A stretch of 64,000 bases of DNA from NCBI GenBank assembly GCA_958439195.1, contig OY288153.1:1-64000 (forward strand). The letters run 5' to 3'. Positions 1-8,573 of this stretch are shown here, piece by piece. Every line of letters begins with the position of its first letter. The stretch's first letter is position 1. The position numbers and the translations under genes are program-made. Origin of the DNA: an uncultured Paracoccaceae bacterium. GTDB lineage: Bacteria; Pseudomonadota; Alphaproteobacteria; Rhodobacterales; Rhodobacteraceae. The notes under the pieces were generated by a model. That model was not told the DNA's origin and did no database searches. It saw nothing but the letters and a program-made list of their open reading frames with translations.

Positions 1-646
1 CCCCGCCTTCATATGCCGTGCGGAATTCGGCCAGCGTCATGTCCAGCGCCACTGCCTCTCCCTGCGCTTCGGCGGTCATCGTCACCTCAAGCGGGCCGTC
101 ATAATCGGCCAGCCGCGCCTCCAGATCGACGCCGGTCAATTGCACCCGCCGCCCCGTCGCGTGATCGACATAACCGATGCTGCCGTCGCGGATCACCCCA
201 AGATCAAGGGTGAAGGGTGTATCCGCCGTGGCCATGTCTGCCGATGCCGTGCCACCCTGCGCGCCACCAAAAACCCAGTTGCCGATCCCGTCTTCATTGC
301 TTTCGATCAGGATCTCAGGTCGCGTCAATTCCAGCCCGGTGATCCGCACGGCACCGCCGAACAGGGCATTCGAATCGATGCGGATTGCCAGCGAATCGGC
401 CACCAGCATCGGCCCCTCGTCCGACCAATCGGCATTGGACACCTCGATCCGCCCCATCTCGACCCCCAGCACGGGCCAAAGTGTCGGCGTCACGCCACCT
501 TCGATGGTCAATTGACGCCCGGTGGTCTTTTCGAACTGCGCGACCGCCAGCGCCGCCACCCGATCCGACGGGATCAGCACCAGCGCCGCAGCACCCACGA
601 CAACCAGCGCCGCCAGAACCCCAAGAACCCGGAAAACCCAGCGCAT
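1..646 (-). CDS. AsmA family protein, N-terminal part (runs off the left edge)
   Basis: The minus-strand reading frame is open from an ATG at 646 to the window edge, giving 215 codons. Residues 4-25 are a single hydrophobic segment directly after the start, as expected for an inner-membrane anchor with the body in the periplasm. What follows has the AsmA N-terminal pattern: TGRQLTIEG, then TLWPVLGVEMG, NADW, and ITGLELTRPEI with EDGIGNW. AsmA-like proteins are large beta-rich bridges linked to outer-membrane assembly and lipid transport; that role is family knowledge, not visible here. An AGGGGG ribosome site lies 6 nt before the ATG; an in-frame GTG two codons earlier is possible. The C-terminal part is missing only because the window ends. 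Confidence 0.85.
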   Translation of the reverse strand, partial: MRWVFRVLGVLAALVVVGAAALVLIPSDRVAALAVAQFEKTTGRQLTIEGGVTPTLWPVLGVEMGRIEVSNADWSDEGPMLVADSLAIRIDSNALFGGAVRITGLELTRPEILIESNEDGIGNWVFGGAQGGTASADMATADTPFTLDLGVIRDGSIGYVDHATGRRVQLTGVDLEARLADYDGPLEVTMTAEAQGEAVALDMTLAEFRTAYEGG

Positions 647-725
647 GCGCACCCCCTGTCAGCCTGAACGAAAGGTTACGCCCGCGCCCGCCCGACCCGC
701 AAGCACCGCCCGCCACATCGGCGGA

Positions 726-1754
726 TCAATTCACAGCTACGGGCCTTGACCGGAACCGCGCCACGGTTTCCCGCTCGGCCCGCTTGCAGACCATCGGTGG
801 CAGGCCGCGATCCAGCAGCGCCAGATCCTCCAGCACCATCTCGCCCATCCGCTTGAACGCCACATCCAACGCCCCGGCCCGATGCGCCGACAGCAGAAAT
901 CCGGGAATACCGCGAACAGGGTGATCCGCCGCCAGTGGTTCATCCGGGAACACATCCGACGCGGCCAGGATATGCCCGGACCGCACCGCCGCCATAAGGG
1001 CCGCGAAATCCACCACATCGGCCCGCGACAAAAGCAGAAAGATCGCCCCCCGCCGCATCGCAGCAAAGGATTCGGCCCCCAGGAAGGCACGGTTTTCCGA
1101 CGTGACCGCGGCCGTGCAGAACACCACATCCGAGTGCGCCATCACCGTGTCCAGATCGCAGCCTTCTGCCCCTGCGTCGCGGATGCGCGACGGTGGCAGC
1201 CACGGGTCGAACACCCGCAGGCGCGGCTGGAACCCGGTCAATACCCGCGCGCAGGCCCGGCCCAGATCGCCAAAGCCGATGATCCCCACCTCGGCCCCGG
1301 TCAGCAGGCGGGCGTTGGCATTGCCATCGCCCCCCCACAGCTCATGCCCCGCCCGGAAATCGGCATCCGCACCGTGAATGTTGCGCAACAGCGACAAAGC
1401 GAAACCCAGCCCGATCTCGGCCACCGGTTGGGCAAAAACCGCCCCCGTTGTCACCACATGGATGCCGCGCCGGAAAACCTCGTCATAAGGCATGTTGTTA
1501 AGAAGGTTGGATTCCACGTTGAAGATACAGCGCAGCGACACCAACCGCGCCAAGAGCGCCGCATCCATCGGTGGCTGCCCAATGATATAGCGCGCCTCGG
1601 CCAGCACTGCATCGGGCAGCGCGGGCAATGCTTCGTCCGTTGTCTCGACAATCCGATACCGCGCCTGCAATTCAGCCAGCCTGTCAGGCGCAAGGATCAA
1701 CGGCAAGGTCCGCGGCAAGGGGCAGGACAGGATCAGCGGGCGGGTGTCGGTCAT
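726..1754 (-). CDS. D-isomer-specific 2-hydroxyacid dehydrogenase
   Basis: A 342-residue NAD(P)-dependent 2-hydroxyacid dehydrogenase. The Rossmann motif GFGDLG is at residues 160-165. The family catalytic triad is visible as Arg244 (LLSRADVVD), Glu272 (FPDEP) and His291 (SAHRAG). The substrate cannot be read from sequence; the protein resembles the phosphoglycerate-dehydrogenase-like group rather than glyoxylate reductase. I start at MTDTRP because AGGAGA sits 7 nt upstream; an ATG five codons earlier would put that ribosome site inside the gene. The AsmA-like gene lies downstream on the same strand, 79 bp away. Upstream is a large palindromic repeat and then divergent rimO. Confidence 0.88.
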   Translation of the reverse strand: MTDTRPLILSCPLPRTLPLILAPDRLAELQARYRIVETTDEALPALPDAVLAEARYIIGQPPMDAALLARLVSLRCIFNVESNLLNNMPYDEVFRRGIHVVTTGAVFAQPVAEIGLGFALSLLRNIHGADADFRAGHELWGGDGNANARLLTGAEVGIIGFGDLGRACARVLTGFQPRLRVFDPWLPPSRIRDAGAEGCDLDTVMAHSDVVFCTAAVTSENRAFLGAESFAAMRRGAIFLLLSRADVVDFAALMAAVRSGHILAASDVFPDEPLAADHPVRGIPGFLLSAHRAGALDVAFKRMGEMVLEDLALLDRGLPPMVCKRAERETVARFRSRPVAVN

Positions 1755-1824
1755 CGGCTCTCTCCTCATGGCAGGCGGACGCTACGGTGGACCCACCCGC
1801 AGGGCAAGCGGCCAGGGGTAATCA

Positions 1825-2070
1825 GATCGCGCGGCTGCGCCGCATATCCTTTGCCTCGCCTGCGCGCTTGGCTCAGGCCGGGGGTTCCCCCCGGACCCCC
1901 AGGGTATTTATGCAAGGTGAAAGCCATTTCATCTTGGCCCAAATACCCGCGGGGGTGAATTGGCACGCCGAGGGCGGGACAAGAGGGGGCGAAGCGCCCC
2001 TCTGCCCGAGCCGAAGCGCGCCAGCGCGAAGGCGAGACAAAAGAAATGCGGCGAAGCCGCGCCGCCGGAT
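1825..2070. repeat. composite inverted repeat: two head-to-head copies of a REP-like element
   Basis: This fills most of the gap between the divergent starts of the 2-hydroxyacid dehydrogenase and rimO (1755-2113), which holds no gene. The inner arms are GGGTATTTATGCAAGGTGAAA (1902-1922 region) and TTTCATCTTGG with CCCAAATACCC (1928-1948). Farther out, 1862-1874 read in reverse matches 2008-2021 (GAGCC, AAGCGCGC), and 1829-1861 in reverse matches 2029-2062 (AGGCGAG, CAAA, ATGCGGCG, AGCCGCGC). The whole is one imperfect inverted repeat of about 240 bp. The right copy has about 40 extra bases in the middle. It has no terminal-inverted-repeat or transposase signature that I recognise. Confidence 0.7.
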
Positions 2071-2113
2071 CACTGCCCTTCACGCCGCGCCGCGATTGGG
2101 GTATGGCGCGGGC

Positions 2114-3496
2114 ATGACACAGAACCCGCCCAACCTGCGCCCTGACCTTGCCCGTGCCAGCGTCCCCGACGACCGGCGGGAGGGCCAGCCCACAATCGGC
2201 ATGGTATCGCTTGGTTGCCCCAAGGCGCTGGTCGACAGCGAACGCATCCTTACCCGTCTGCGGGCAGAAGGCTATGCCATCAGCCCCGATTATGCCGGGG
2301 CCGATGCTGTCATCGTCAACACCTGCGGCTTTCTGGATTCTGCCCGCGCCGAAAGCCTGGATGCCATTGGCGAGGCGCTGAAGGAAAATGGTCGCGTGAT
2401 CGTGACCGGATGCCTGGGGGCGGAACCCGAATACATCACCGGCGCGCATCCCAAGGTTCTGGCCGTCACCGGACCGCATCAATATGAACAGGTTCTGGAT
2501 GCCGTCCATCTGGCCGTGCCGCCGCAGCCAGACCCGTTCATCGACCTATTGCCTGCGACCGGCGTCAGCCTGACGCCGCGCCATTACAGCTATCTGAAAA
2601 TCTCGGAAGGCTGTAACCACAAGTGCAAATTCTGCATCATCCCCGACATGCGCGGCAAACTGGTCAGCCGCCCGGCCCATGCCATCTTGCGCGAGGCGGA
2701 AAAGCTGGTCGAGGCGGGGGTCAAGGAATTGTTGGTGATCAGCCAGGACACCTCGGCCTATGGGGTGGACCGAAAGCATGATCTGTCGCCCTGGAAAGGG
2801 GGCGAGGTGCGCGCCCATATAACCGATCTGGCGCGCGAGATGGGCAAGCTGGGGGCCTGGGTGCGCCTGCATTACGTCTATCCCTACCCGCATGTGCGCG
2901 ACCTGATCCCGCTGATGGCCGAAGGGTTGGTTCTGCCCTACCTGGACATCCCGTTTCAGCACGCCCACCCGGATGTGCTGCGCCGCATGGCCCGCCCCGC
3001 CGCTGCCGCCCGCACGCTGGACGAGATCGCCGCCTGGCGCGCCACCTGCCCGGACATCACCCTGCGTTCCACCTTCATCGTCGGCTATCCGGGGGAAACG
3101 GAGGCGGAATTCCAGACCCTGCTGGACTGGCTGGATGAGGCGCAACTGGACCGCGTGGGGTGCTTCAAATACGAAAACGTCCCCGGCGCGCGGTCTAACG
3201 CCCTGCCCGACCATGTGCCGGAAGAGGTAAAGCAGGACCGCTGGGATCGCTTTATGACAAAGGCGCAGGCGATATCGGCAGAAAAACTGGCCGCCAAGGT
3301 TGGGAAAGTGATGCAGGTCATCGTGGATGAGGTGGATGGCGACGGCGCCACCTGCCGCACCAAGGCGGATGCGCCAGAGATTGACGGCAATCTGTTCATC
3401 GACGAAGGGTTTGATGCCCTTGCCCCCGGCGACATCGTGACAGTGCAGGTGGAAGAGGCGGGGGAATACGATCTTTGGGGTCGCCTGCTGTCTTGA
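2114..3496 (+). CDS. rimO: ribosomal protein S12 methylthiotransferase RimO
   Basis: A 460-residue radical-SAM methylthiotransferase that would add a methylthio group to the conserved Asp of ribosomal protein S12. The N-terminal MTTase domain has the three cluster cysteines Cys35 (SLGCPKALVDSE), Cys71 (NTCGF) and Cys100 (TGCLGAEPE). The radical-SAM CxxxCxxC is Cys167/171/174 (SEGCNHKCKFC). A TRAM-like beta domain closes the protein from about residue 395. SLGCPKALVDSE separates RimO from the tRNA enzyme MiaB. The open frame extends upstream to 1628, but that stretch is repeat DNA; the first ATG giving the family N-terminus is 2114. Its ribosome site is weak. Confidence 0.95.
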   Translation: MTQNPPNLRPDLARASVPDDRREGQPTIGMVSLGCPKALVDSERILTRLRAEGYAISPDYAGADAVIVNTCGFLDSARAESLDAIGEALKENGRVIVTGCLGAEPEYITGAHPKVLAVTGPHQYEQVLDAVHLAVPPQPDPFIDLLPATGVSLTPRHYSYLKISEGCNHKCKFCIIPDMRGKLVSRPAHAILREAEKLVEAGVKELLVISQDTSAYGVDRKHDLSPWKGGEVRAHITDLAREMGKLGAWVRLHYVYPYPHVRDLIPLMAEGLVLPYLDIPFQHAHPDVLRRMARPAAAARTLDEIAAWRATCPDITLRSTFIVGYPGETEAEFQTLLDWLDEAQLDRVGCFKYENVPGARSNALPDHVPEEVKQDRWDRFMTKAQAISAEKLAAKVGKVMQVIVDEVDGDGATCRTKADAPEIDGNLFIDEGFDALAPGDIVTVQVEEAGEYDLWGRLLS

Positions 3497-3542
3497 TGCC
3501 GCAGGGCGTTTGCCGCGCGGCCAATCGCCCTATCTGCGCGGT

Positions 3543-3908
3543 ATGACCGACGAAACACGCATCCTTTACAACGACACCTGCCCGGTTTGCCGGTTCGAGA
3601 TCGACCATTACCGCAAGACCGCCAGCCGTGACGGTGCGGCGTTGCGTTTTGACAGCCTTGATCAGGCGGCCCATTACGGGTTGACCCCTGATCAGGCCGC
3701 CCGCCGCCTGCATGTGCTGCGGGATGGGCAGCTTCTTTCGGGCCTGGCTGCGTTTCGCGCAATCTGGGACGGGCTGCCGCGCTGGCGTTGGCTGGCGCGC
3801 GTGACCGGCCTGCCCTTGATCAAACCGGTGCTGACCTTCGTTTATGACCGGGTCGCCGCGCCGCTGTTGTATCGCGCCCATCTGCGGCGGCAGGCAAAGC
3901 GGCGCTGA
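3543..3908 (+). CDS. DCC-family (DUF393) thiol-disulfide oxidoreductase-like protein
   Basis: A 121-residue protein with the DCC-family opening YNDTCPVCRFE: the DxxCxxC motif with Cys13 and Cys16, as in a thioredoxin-like active site. Members are called putative thiol-disulfide oxidoreductases but have no settled substrate. The rest is the usual short alpha-helical C-terminus (GLPRWRW, LIKPVLTFVYDRVA). I use the ATG at 3543; an upstream in-frame TTG at 3510 is less likely. The gene follows rimO by 46 bp on the same strand and may share its transcript. Confidence 0.8.
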   Translation: MTDETRILYNDTCPVCRFEIDHYRKTASRDGAALRFDSLDQAAHYGLTPDQAARRLHVLRDGQLLSGLAAFRAIWDGLPRWRWLARVTGLPLIKPVLTFVYDRVAAPLLYRAHLRRQAKRR

Positions 3909-4065
3909 CTTCAGGCCCGGCCCCCGCACCATCAGTCACCTTGATGCGGCCTTTGGTCAGCGTGGGGGCTTGCACGATGCCGGGCTCCGCCAAAGCACGG
4001 CAGGGGTTGATTTCTTGCCCCGCGCCCTGACAGGTAGGCGGCGTGCAACAGTAGGTGGTTTGGTG

Positions 4066-5073
4066 ATGGCGCGGCGTGCTTTGGTGACGGGATCGGCAGG
4101 GTTCATCGGATATCACCTCTGTCGTCGCCTGCTGGCGGATGGCTGGCATGTGACGGGCCTTGATGGCATGACTGCCTATTATGACGTGACGCTAAAGGAA
4201 CAACGGCACCAGATGTTGGTGCAATCCCCCGGCTTTCGCGCGGTTGAAGGGTTGGTCGAAACACCCGACCTGGTGGCAGGCTTGATGGAGGGGGCCGAAG
4301 TGGTGGTTCACCTGGCCGCGCAGGCGGGGGTGCGCTATTCCATCGACGCCCCGCGCAGCTATGTCACTGCAAATCTGATTGGCACGCATGAGGTGCTGGA
4401 GGCCGCGCGCCATGCCCGGCCCGGCCATTTGCTGATGGCCTCTACCTCGTCGGTTTACGGGGCGAACAAGGCCATGCCCTATGCGGAAACTCATCCCGCC
4501 GATCACCCGATGTCATTCTATGCCGCGACGAAAAAGGCGGGCGAGGCGATGGCCCATTCCTATGCCCATCTTTATGCGATCCCGACGACGATGTTCCGCT
4601 TCTTTACCGTCTATGGCCCCTGGGGGCGGCCCGATATGGCGCTGTTCAAATTCGTCCGCGCGATCCTGGGCGGGGAACCGATCGACATCTACAACCACGG
4701 CGACATGCGGCGTGATTTTACCTATGTCGATGATCTGGTTGAAGGAATTGTCCGGCTGATCGCCCTGCCCCCCGCGCAATCGGTGGGCGGGGTTGACAGC
4801 CTGTCCCCTGTCGCCCCTTGGCGCGTGGTCAATATCGGCAATGGCGCCCCCGTCGGCCTGATGGCCTTCGTCGAGGCGATAGAGGCCGCCTTGGGGATGA
4901 CGGCGCAAAAGAACTTTTTGCCGATGCAGCCCGGTGACGTGCCCGCGACCTGGGCCGATGCGGCGCTGATCGAGGCGCTGACCGGCCCGCGATTTGGCCC
5001 CTTGCCCCGCACTGACATTGCCGATGGTGTGCGCCGCTTTGTCGATTGGTATCGCAACTATTACCGCGTCTGA
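4066..5073 (+). CDS. NAD-dependent epimerase, UDP-glucuronate 4-epimerase type
   Basis: A 335-residue extended short-chain dehydrogenase/reductase. The nucleotide-binding GxxGxxG is GSAGFIG at residues 9-15, and the catalytic YxxxK is Tyr152/Lys156 (FYAATKK) after STSSVYG. TVYGPWGRPDMALFKF is typical of the UDP-glucuronate 4-epimerase (LpsL/CapI) subgroup, which interconverts UDP-glucuronate and UDP-galacturonate for surface polysaccharides; the subgroup call is inference. The open frame begins at 3844 but overlaps the DCC gene, so I start at the ATG at 4066, with AGGTGG 10 nt upstream. No other polysaccharide genes are adjacent. The 3' end overlaps the convergent SRPBCC gene by 13 bp. Confidence 0.85.
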   Translation: MARRALVTGSAGFIGYHLCRRLLADGWHVTGLDGMTAYYDVTLKEQRHQMLVQSPGFRAVEGLVETPDLVAGLMEGAEVVVHLAAQAGVRYSIDAPRSYVTANLIGTHEVLEAARHARPGHLLMASTSSVYGANKAMPYAETHPADHPMSFYAATKKAGEAMAHSYAHLYAIPTTMFRFFTVYGPWGRPDMALFKFVRAILGGEPIDIYNHGDMRRDFTYVDDLVEGIVRLIALPPAQSVGGVDSLSPVAPWRVVNIGNGAPVGLMAFVEAIEAALGMTAQKNFLPMQPGDVPATWADAALIEALTGPRFGPLPRTDIADGVRRFVDWYRNYYRV

Positions 5074-5615
5074 TCTTCGGCCAGCCGCTTCAACCCGGCA
5101 TTCGCCGCTTCGAAATCGGGGCGGAACTGGTCGGTATCCATGACCCACAACAAAAGGCCGGCAAAGCCTTCTTCGTTCACGAACCGGGTCTGGCGTGGGC
5201 CAAGCGGTTCAATGCGCAGACTGTGGGTGCCGTCGAAGATGCCGCGAAACCAGAGCCGCCCGCGCCAGGTGATATGGCTTCCCTCGGCCCGGTCAAGCAC
5301 GCGGGGATGAAAGGTCATTGGGCGTTTGCCCGCTGCGCCAAGTGTCATGGTGAACACCTCGCCCTTGGCCAGCCTGCCCGTCATGCGGTGCAGGTTCGGA
5401 TTCCAGTCGCGGTGCCGCGCAGGATCGGCAATCAGCGACCAGACATCATCTGGTGCGGCATCGATCAGGATTTCGGTCCGCAAATGGCGGCGGGGGGCAA
5501 GGATTGCCGCCAGCATCCCCCCTGCGATCAGCACGGCTGCAAGGGTGGCGAAAAGGGCGGCGGGGGACATCATCAGGGTGGTCATGGCAAGCTCCATCAT
5601 TACGGGATGGGCCAT
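5061..5615 (-). CDS. SRPBCC (START-like) domain protein with N-terminal membrane segment
   Basis: A 184-residue protein. Residues 15-40 form one hydrophobic segment followed by APRRH, suggesting an inner-membrane anchor. The rest fits the SRPBCC/polyketide-cyclase fold: EILIDAAPDDVWSLIADPARHRDWNP at the start of the domain, then FHPRVL, GSHITWRGRL and FVNEEGFAGLL. The ligand is unknown. Several Met codons lie near the start (residues 1, 6, 7, 11), so the exact start is uncertain. It overlaps the end of the epimerase gene by 13 bp and is divergent from the LysR gene at 5679, which may regulate it. Confidence 0.75.
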   Translation of the reverse strand: MAHPVMMELAMTTLMMSPAALFATLAAVLIAGGMLAAILAPRRHLRTEILIDAAPDDVWSLIADPARHRDWNPNLHRMTGRLAKGEVFTMTLGAAGKRPMTFHPRVLDRAEGSHITWRGRLWFRGIFDGTHSLRIEPLGPRQTRFVNEEGFAGLLLWVMDTDQFRPDFEAANAGLKRLAEDQTR

Positions 5616-5678
5616 GTGTGACAGATCGGCAGATCATGCATAATTGCAGAAAGTTGCAGTCATGCTATACGTAAATGC
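5616..5678. promoter_or_regulatory. divergent promoter region with LysR-type repeats
   Basis: The 63-bp gap between the divergent SRPBCC and LysR genes is AT-rich compared with its surroundings. It contains the direct repeat TTGCAG-AAAG-TTGCAG and flanking ATGCAT boxes at both ends. This is the usual place for a LysR regulator to bind for autoregulation and control of the divergent gene. No site is proven by sequence alone. Confidence 0.4.
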
Positions 5679-6608
5679 ATGAATAGGGATATTGACTGGG
5701 CGCTGTGGCGCAGCTTTCTGGCGGTGGCCGATACCGGCAGCCTTTCGGCGGCGGCGCGGCAGTTGGGGCTGACGCAGCCCACGCTGGGCCGCCAGATCGC
5801 GGCGCTGGAAACGGCCTTGGACCGGCGGCTGTTCGTCAAGTCGCAGGCGGGCTATGCGCTGGCGGATGGGGCGGCGGCGCTGCTGGAGGAGGCCCGCGCA
5901 ATGCATCTGTCAGCGGCGGCGCTGGCGCGGATGGCGTCATCCCGAGACGATGCCGGGGACTTGGCCGGGGTGGTGCGGATTGCCGCCAGCCATGTGGTCG
6001 GGGCCGAGGTGCTGCCCCATGCGCTGGCCCCCCTTCTGGCCGGGCATCCGCGGCTGGAGGTGGAACTTGCCCTTTCAAACAGCGCCGCCGATCTGCTGCG
6101 CCGTGAGGCGGACATCGCGTTGCGCATGGTGCGCCCGGCCCAGTCCACGCTGGTGGCGCGCAAGTTGGCAGATGTGCCCTTGGGGTTGTTTGCGCACCGC
6201 GCCTATCTTGACCGGGCAGGAAGCCCGGCGCAGGTGGCCGACCTTGCCCGCCATGTGCTGATCGGCCCGGACCGTGACCCGACCTTGCAGCCAATCCTTG
6301 CGGCACTTGGCCCCGGCTTTACCCGTAACTCGCTGCGACTGCGGGTGGATGAAGAAGCCGCGCAACTGGGTGCGATGCGCGCGGGACTTGGCATTGCGAT
6401 CTGCCAGCGCGGCATCGCGGTCAGGGAGGACGCGCTGGTCGAGGTGCTGCCCGGTGCCTTTGGGCATGCGCTGGAATGCTGGCAGGTCATCCATGCCGAT
6501 TTGCGGGATGCCCCGCGCATCCGTGCGGTGGCCGATCATCTGGCGCGCACCCTGCCCGCGCTGTTTGCCGGACGTATCCCGGATCACAACATTCCGGGAA
6601 CCACCTGA
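5679..6608 (+). CDS. LysR family transcriptional regulator
   Basis: A 309-residue LysR regulator. The winged helix-turn-helix occupies residues 4-63 (LWRSFLAVADTGSLSAAARQ, LTQPTLGRQIAALE). The effector domain follows from about residue 90 (GVVRIAASHVVGAEVLP) and has the periplasmic-binding-protein-like layout. The inducer is unknown. It is divergent from the SRPBCC gene across 63 bp and converges on the 2-hydroxyacid dehydrogenase, with a 25-bp 3' overlap. Either neighbour could be a target; the divergent one is more usual. Confidence 0.9.
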   Translation: MNRDIDWALWRSFLAVADTGSLSAAARQLGLTQPTLGRQIAALETALDRRLFVKSQAGYALADGAAALLEEARAMHLSAAALARMASSRDDAGDLAGVVRIAASHVVGAEVLPHALAPLLAGHPRLEVELALSNSAADLLRREADIALRMVRPAQSTLVARKLADVPLGLFAHRAYLDRAGSPAQVADLARHVLIGPDRDPTLQPILAALGPGFTRNSLRLRVDEEAAQLGAMRAGLGIAICQRGIAVREDALVEVLPGAFGHALECWQVIHADLRDAPRIRAVADHLARTLPALFAGRIPDHNIPGTT

Positions 6609-7570
6609 TCCGGCGGGCGGTGGCCATCGGCAAAGGTCTTGATGTTTATGATTACCTTTTCGCCCATCTCTACCCGGCCTTCGCGCGTGGCCGATCCCAT
6701 ATGCGGCAGCAGCACGACATTGGGCAATTCCCGCAGGCGGGGGTTGATTTCGGTCCCGCGCTCATAAACGTCCAACCCGGCCCCGGCGATTTCCCCGGCG
6801 CGCAGCATCCGGGTCAGGGCGTTTTCGTCGATTACCTCGCCGCGCGAGGTGTTCACGATCACCGCCGAAGGTTTCAACAGTTTTAACCGCCGCGCGTTCA
6901 TCAGGTGATAGGTCGATGGCGTGTGCGGGCAGTTGATGGACACAATGTCCATCCGGCTGACCATCTGATCCAGGCTTTCCCAATAGGTGGCTTCCAGCTC
7001 TGCCTCGATCTCGGGGCGCAGGCGGCGACGGTTGTGATAGTGGATCTGCATCCCAAAGGCCCGCGCGCGCCGGGCCACGGCCTGCCCGATGCCACCCATT
7101 CCCAGAATGCCCAGCCGTTTGCCACCGATCCGCCCACCCAAAAGCGCCATCGGCGACCAGCCCTGCCATTCGCCGGATTGCATCACCGAAAGCCCTTCGG
7201 GGATGCGTCGCGTGACGGACAGCATCAGGGCCATCGTCATGTCGGCGGTATCTTCCGTCACCACGCCGGGGGTGTTTGATACCAGGATGCCGCGCTGGCG
7301 GGCGGTGGCCACGTCGATATGATCGATCCCCGCGCCATAATTGGCGATCAGCTTCAGCTTTTCCCCCGCCTGACCCAGCAGTCCGGCGTCGATCTGATCG
7401 GTGATCGTGGGAACCAGCACATCGGCCCGCCGCATGGCATTTGCCAATTCTTCACGCGTCATCGGCGTGTCGGGGTCGCGCAGCTCGACATCGAACAATT
7501 CCTTCATCCGCGTCTCGACCGGTTCGGGCAACCGTCGCGTCACGACAACACTCAAGCGTCCAGCTGGCAT
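6584..7570 (-). CDS. 2-hydroxyacid dehydrogenase, glyoxylate/hydroxypyruvate reductase type
   Basis: A 328-residue NAD(P)H-dependent 2-hydroxyacid dehydrogenase. The Rossmann motif is GMGGIG at 157-162. Catalytic residues are Arg243 (NTSRGEVID), the Glu in DVYERGTEINP (around 270-274) and His290 (LPHMGSAT). NYGAGIDHID and TPGVVTEDTAD match the GyaR/GhrB-like subgroup, so glyoxylate or hydroxypyruvate is the likely substrate. I start at MPAGRLS (7570), where GGAGG sits 7 nt upstream; the open frame reaches 7729, but the extra residues are not family-like. Its end overlaps the LysR gene by 25 bp. Confidence 0.88.
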   Translation of the reverse strand: MPAGRLSVVVTRRLPEPVETRMKELFDVELRDPDTPMTREELANAMRRADVLVPTITDQIDAGLLGQAGEKLKLIANYGAGIDHIDVATARQRGILVSNTPGVVTEDTADMTMALMLSVTRRIPEGLSVMQSGEWQGWSPMALLGGRIGGKRLGILGMGGIGQAVARRARAFGMQIHYHNRRRLRPEIEAELEATYWESLDQMVSRMDIVSINCPHTPSTYHLMNARRLKLLKPSAVIVNTSRGEVIDENALTRMLRAGEIAGAGLDVYERGTEINPRLRELPNVVLLPHMGSATREGRVEMGEKVIINIKTFADGHRPPDQVVPGML

Positions 7571-7745
7571 GGGGCGCCTCCCTGCACTTCCAAATCCATT
7601 CGGTAGATGGCAAAGTGGCGGGAAGCGGGGGCAGGCACAAGCCCCCGAAGAACAAGGTCCGCGCAACACGGCGGGCCAGACGGGCAGTAACAGGGCCATG
7701 ACACGACCGGAAAACCGGCGGCGGGCCAAGGAACAGGCGGTTGAA

Positions 7746-8492
7746 ATGACGATGGGTCAGAAAATCGGGCCAATGGTCCTGACACGTGTCGCGGTTGCGG
7801 GCGCGGTGGTCGGTGCCTTGGTGGGCTGGGCCAGCATCGCACCCGCGCAAGAGGTGACGCGCCCCATGCCACGCTCAGACGGGCTGGTGCAGGCTGCTGC
7901 AAGCGCCACCACGGTCCCCGCCACCCCCCCCGAGACGGCCCCCGAGACGGCCCCCGAGACGGCCCCCGCGCTTGCCGCGCCGTCAACCGCGTCCGCTTCC
8001 GGTTCGGTTGCCGACGCGGATACAGCCCCTACCCCTGCCGCCGCCACCGCCCCGCGTGATCCGAACCGGGGCGCGGTCACCAACCTGCCCCTGCCACGGT
8101 TCGTCAGCCTGAAGGGAAACGAAGGGAACGCCCGCCGCGGCCCCGGCCTGACACATCGCATCGACTGGGTCTTTACCCGGTCGGGCATGCCGCTGCGAAT
8201 CACCGCCGAATATGAACATTGGCGGCGGATCGAAGATGCCGAAGGCGTGGGGGGCTGGGTGCATTATGCGCTGTTGTCCGGCGTGCGTTCGGTTTTGATT
8301 GCCACCGAAATCGCCGACTTTCACAGCAGGCCCCAGGACGACGCCGATGTGGTGTTCAAGGCCGAACGCAACGTCGTGGCCTGGGTCCAGGAATGCCAGC
8401 CCGACTGGTGCCGCCTGTCGGTTGACGGCGAAAGGGGCTGGGTGCGCAAATCCGCCCTGTGGGGCGTTTCGCCCGGCGAAATCATCGAATAG
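7746..8492 (+). CDS. exported protein with two bacterial SH3 domains
   Basis: A 248-residue protein with a signal peptide (hydrophobic stretch VAVAGAVVGALVGWASI, cleavage likely after APA near residue 36). A low-complexity Pro/Ala/Thr linker with three PETA units follows, then two SH3-like units: RFVSLKGNEGNARRGPGL to WVHYALLSG, and a second around SRPQDDADVVFKAERNVV to GERGWVRKSALWGV. Such proteins usually bind cell-wall peptides in the periplasm. I prefer the ATG at 7746 because it gives a normal signal peptide; an in-frame ATG at 7698 would add 16 residues. It is divergent from the hydroxyacid dehydrogenase. Confidence 0.82.
   Translation: MTMGQKIGPMVLTRVAVAGAVVGALVGWASIAPAQEVTRPMPRSDGLVQAAASATTVPATPPETAPETAPETAPALAAPSTASASGSVADADTAPTPAAATAPRDPNRGAVTNLPLPRFVSLKGNEGNARRGPGLTHRIDWVFTRSGMPLRITAEYEHWRRIEDAEGVGGWVHYALLSGVRSVLIATEIADFHSRPQDDADVVFKAERNVVAWVQECQPDWCRLSVDGERGWVRKSALWGVSPGEIIE
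7931..7966 (+). repeat. 12-bp tandem repeat, three copies, coding for PETA units
   Basis: The unit CGAGACGGCCCC is repeated three times without change inside the linker of the SH3 protein. The length, a multiple of three, keeps the frame, so copy-number change would only alter linker length. Confidence 0.85.
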
Positions 8493-8573
8493 CGGCTTGC
8501 GAGTCACTTTCGCTTGATTGCGGAGGGCGCGCTGCGATAGCGGGCGGGTAACCCCCGCAGGAGCCTGTGCCAC

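Noticed and set aside
1628..2113. 162-residue N-terminal extension of rimO
   Set aside because: The extension reads through the palindromic repeat and the 5' end of the divergent dehydrogenase; RimO proteins begin near the 2114 ATG.
7926..7970. Possible CRISPR-like or regulatory tandem repeat
   Set aside because: It is a three-copy 12-bp coding repeat (PETA) inside the SH3 protein linker, without spacers.
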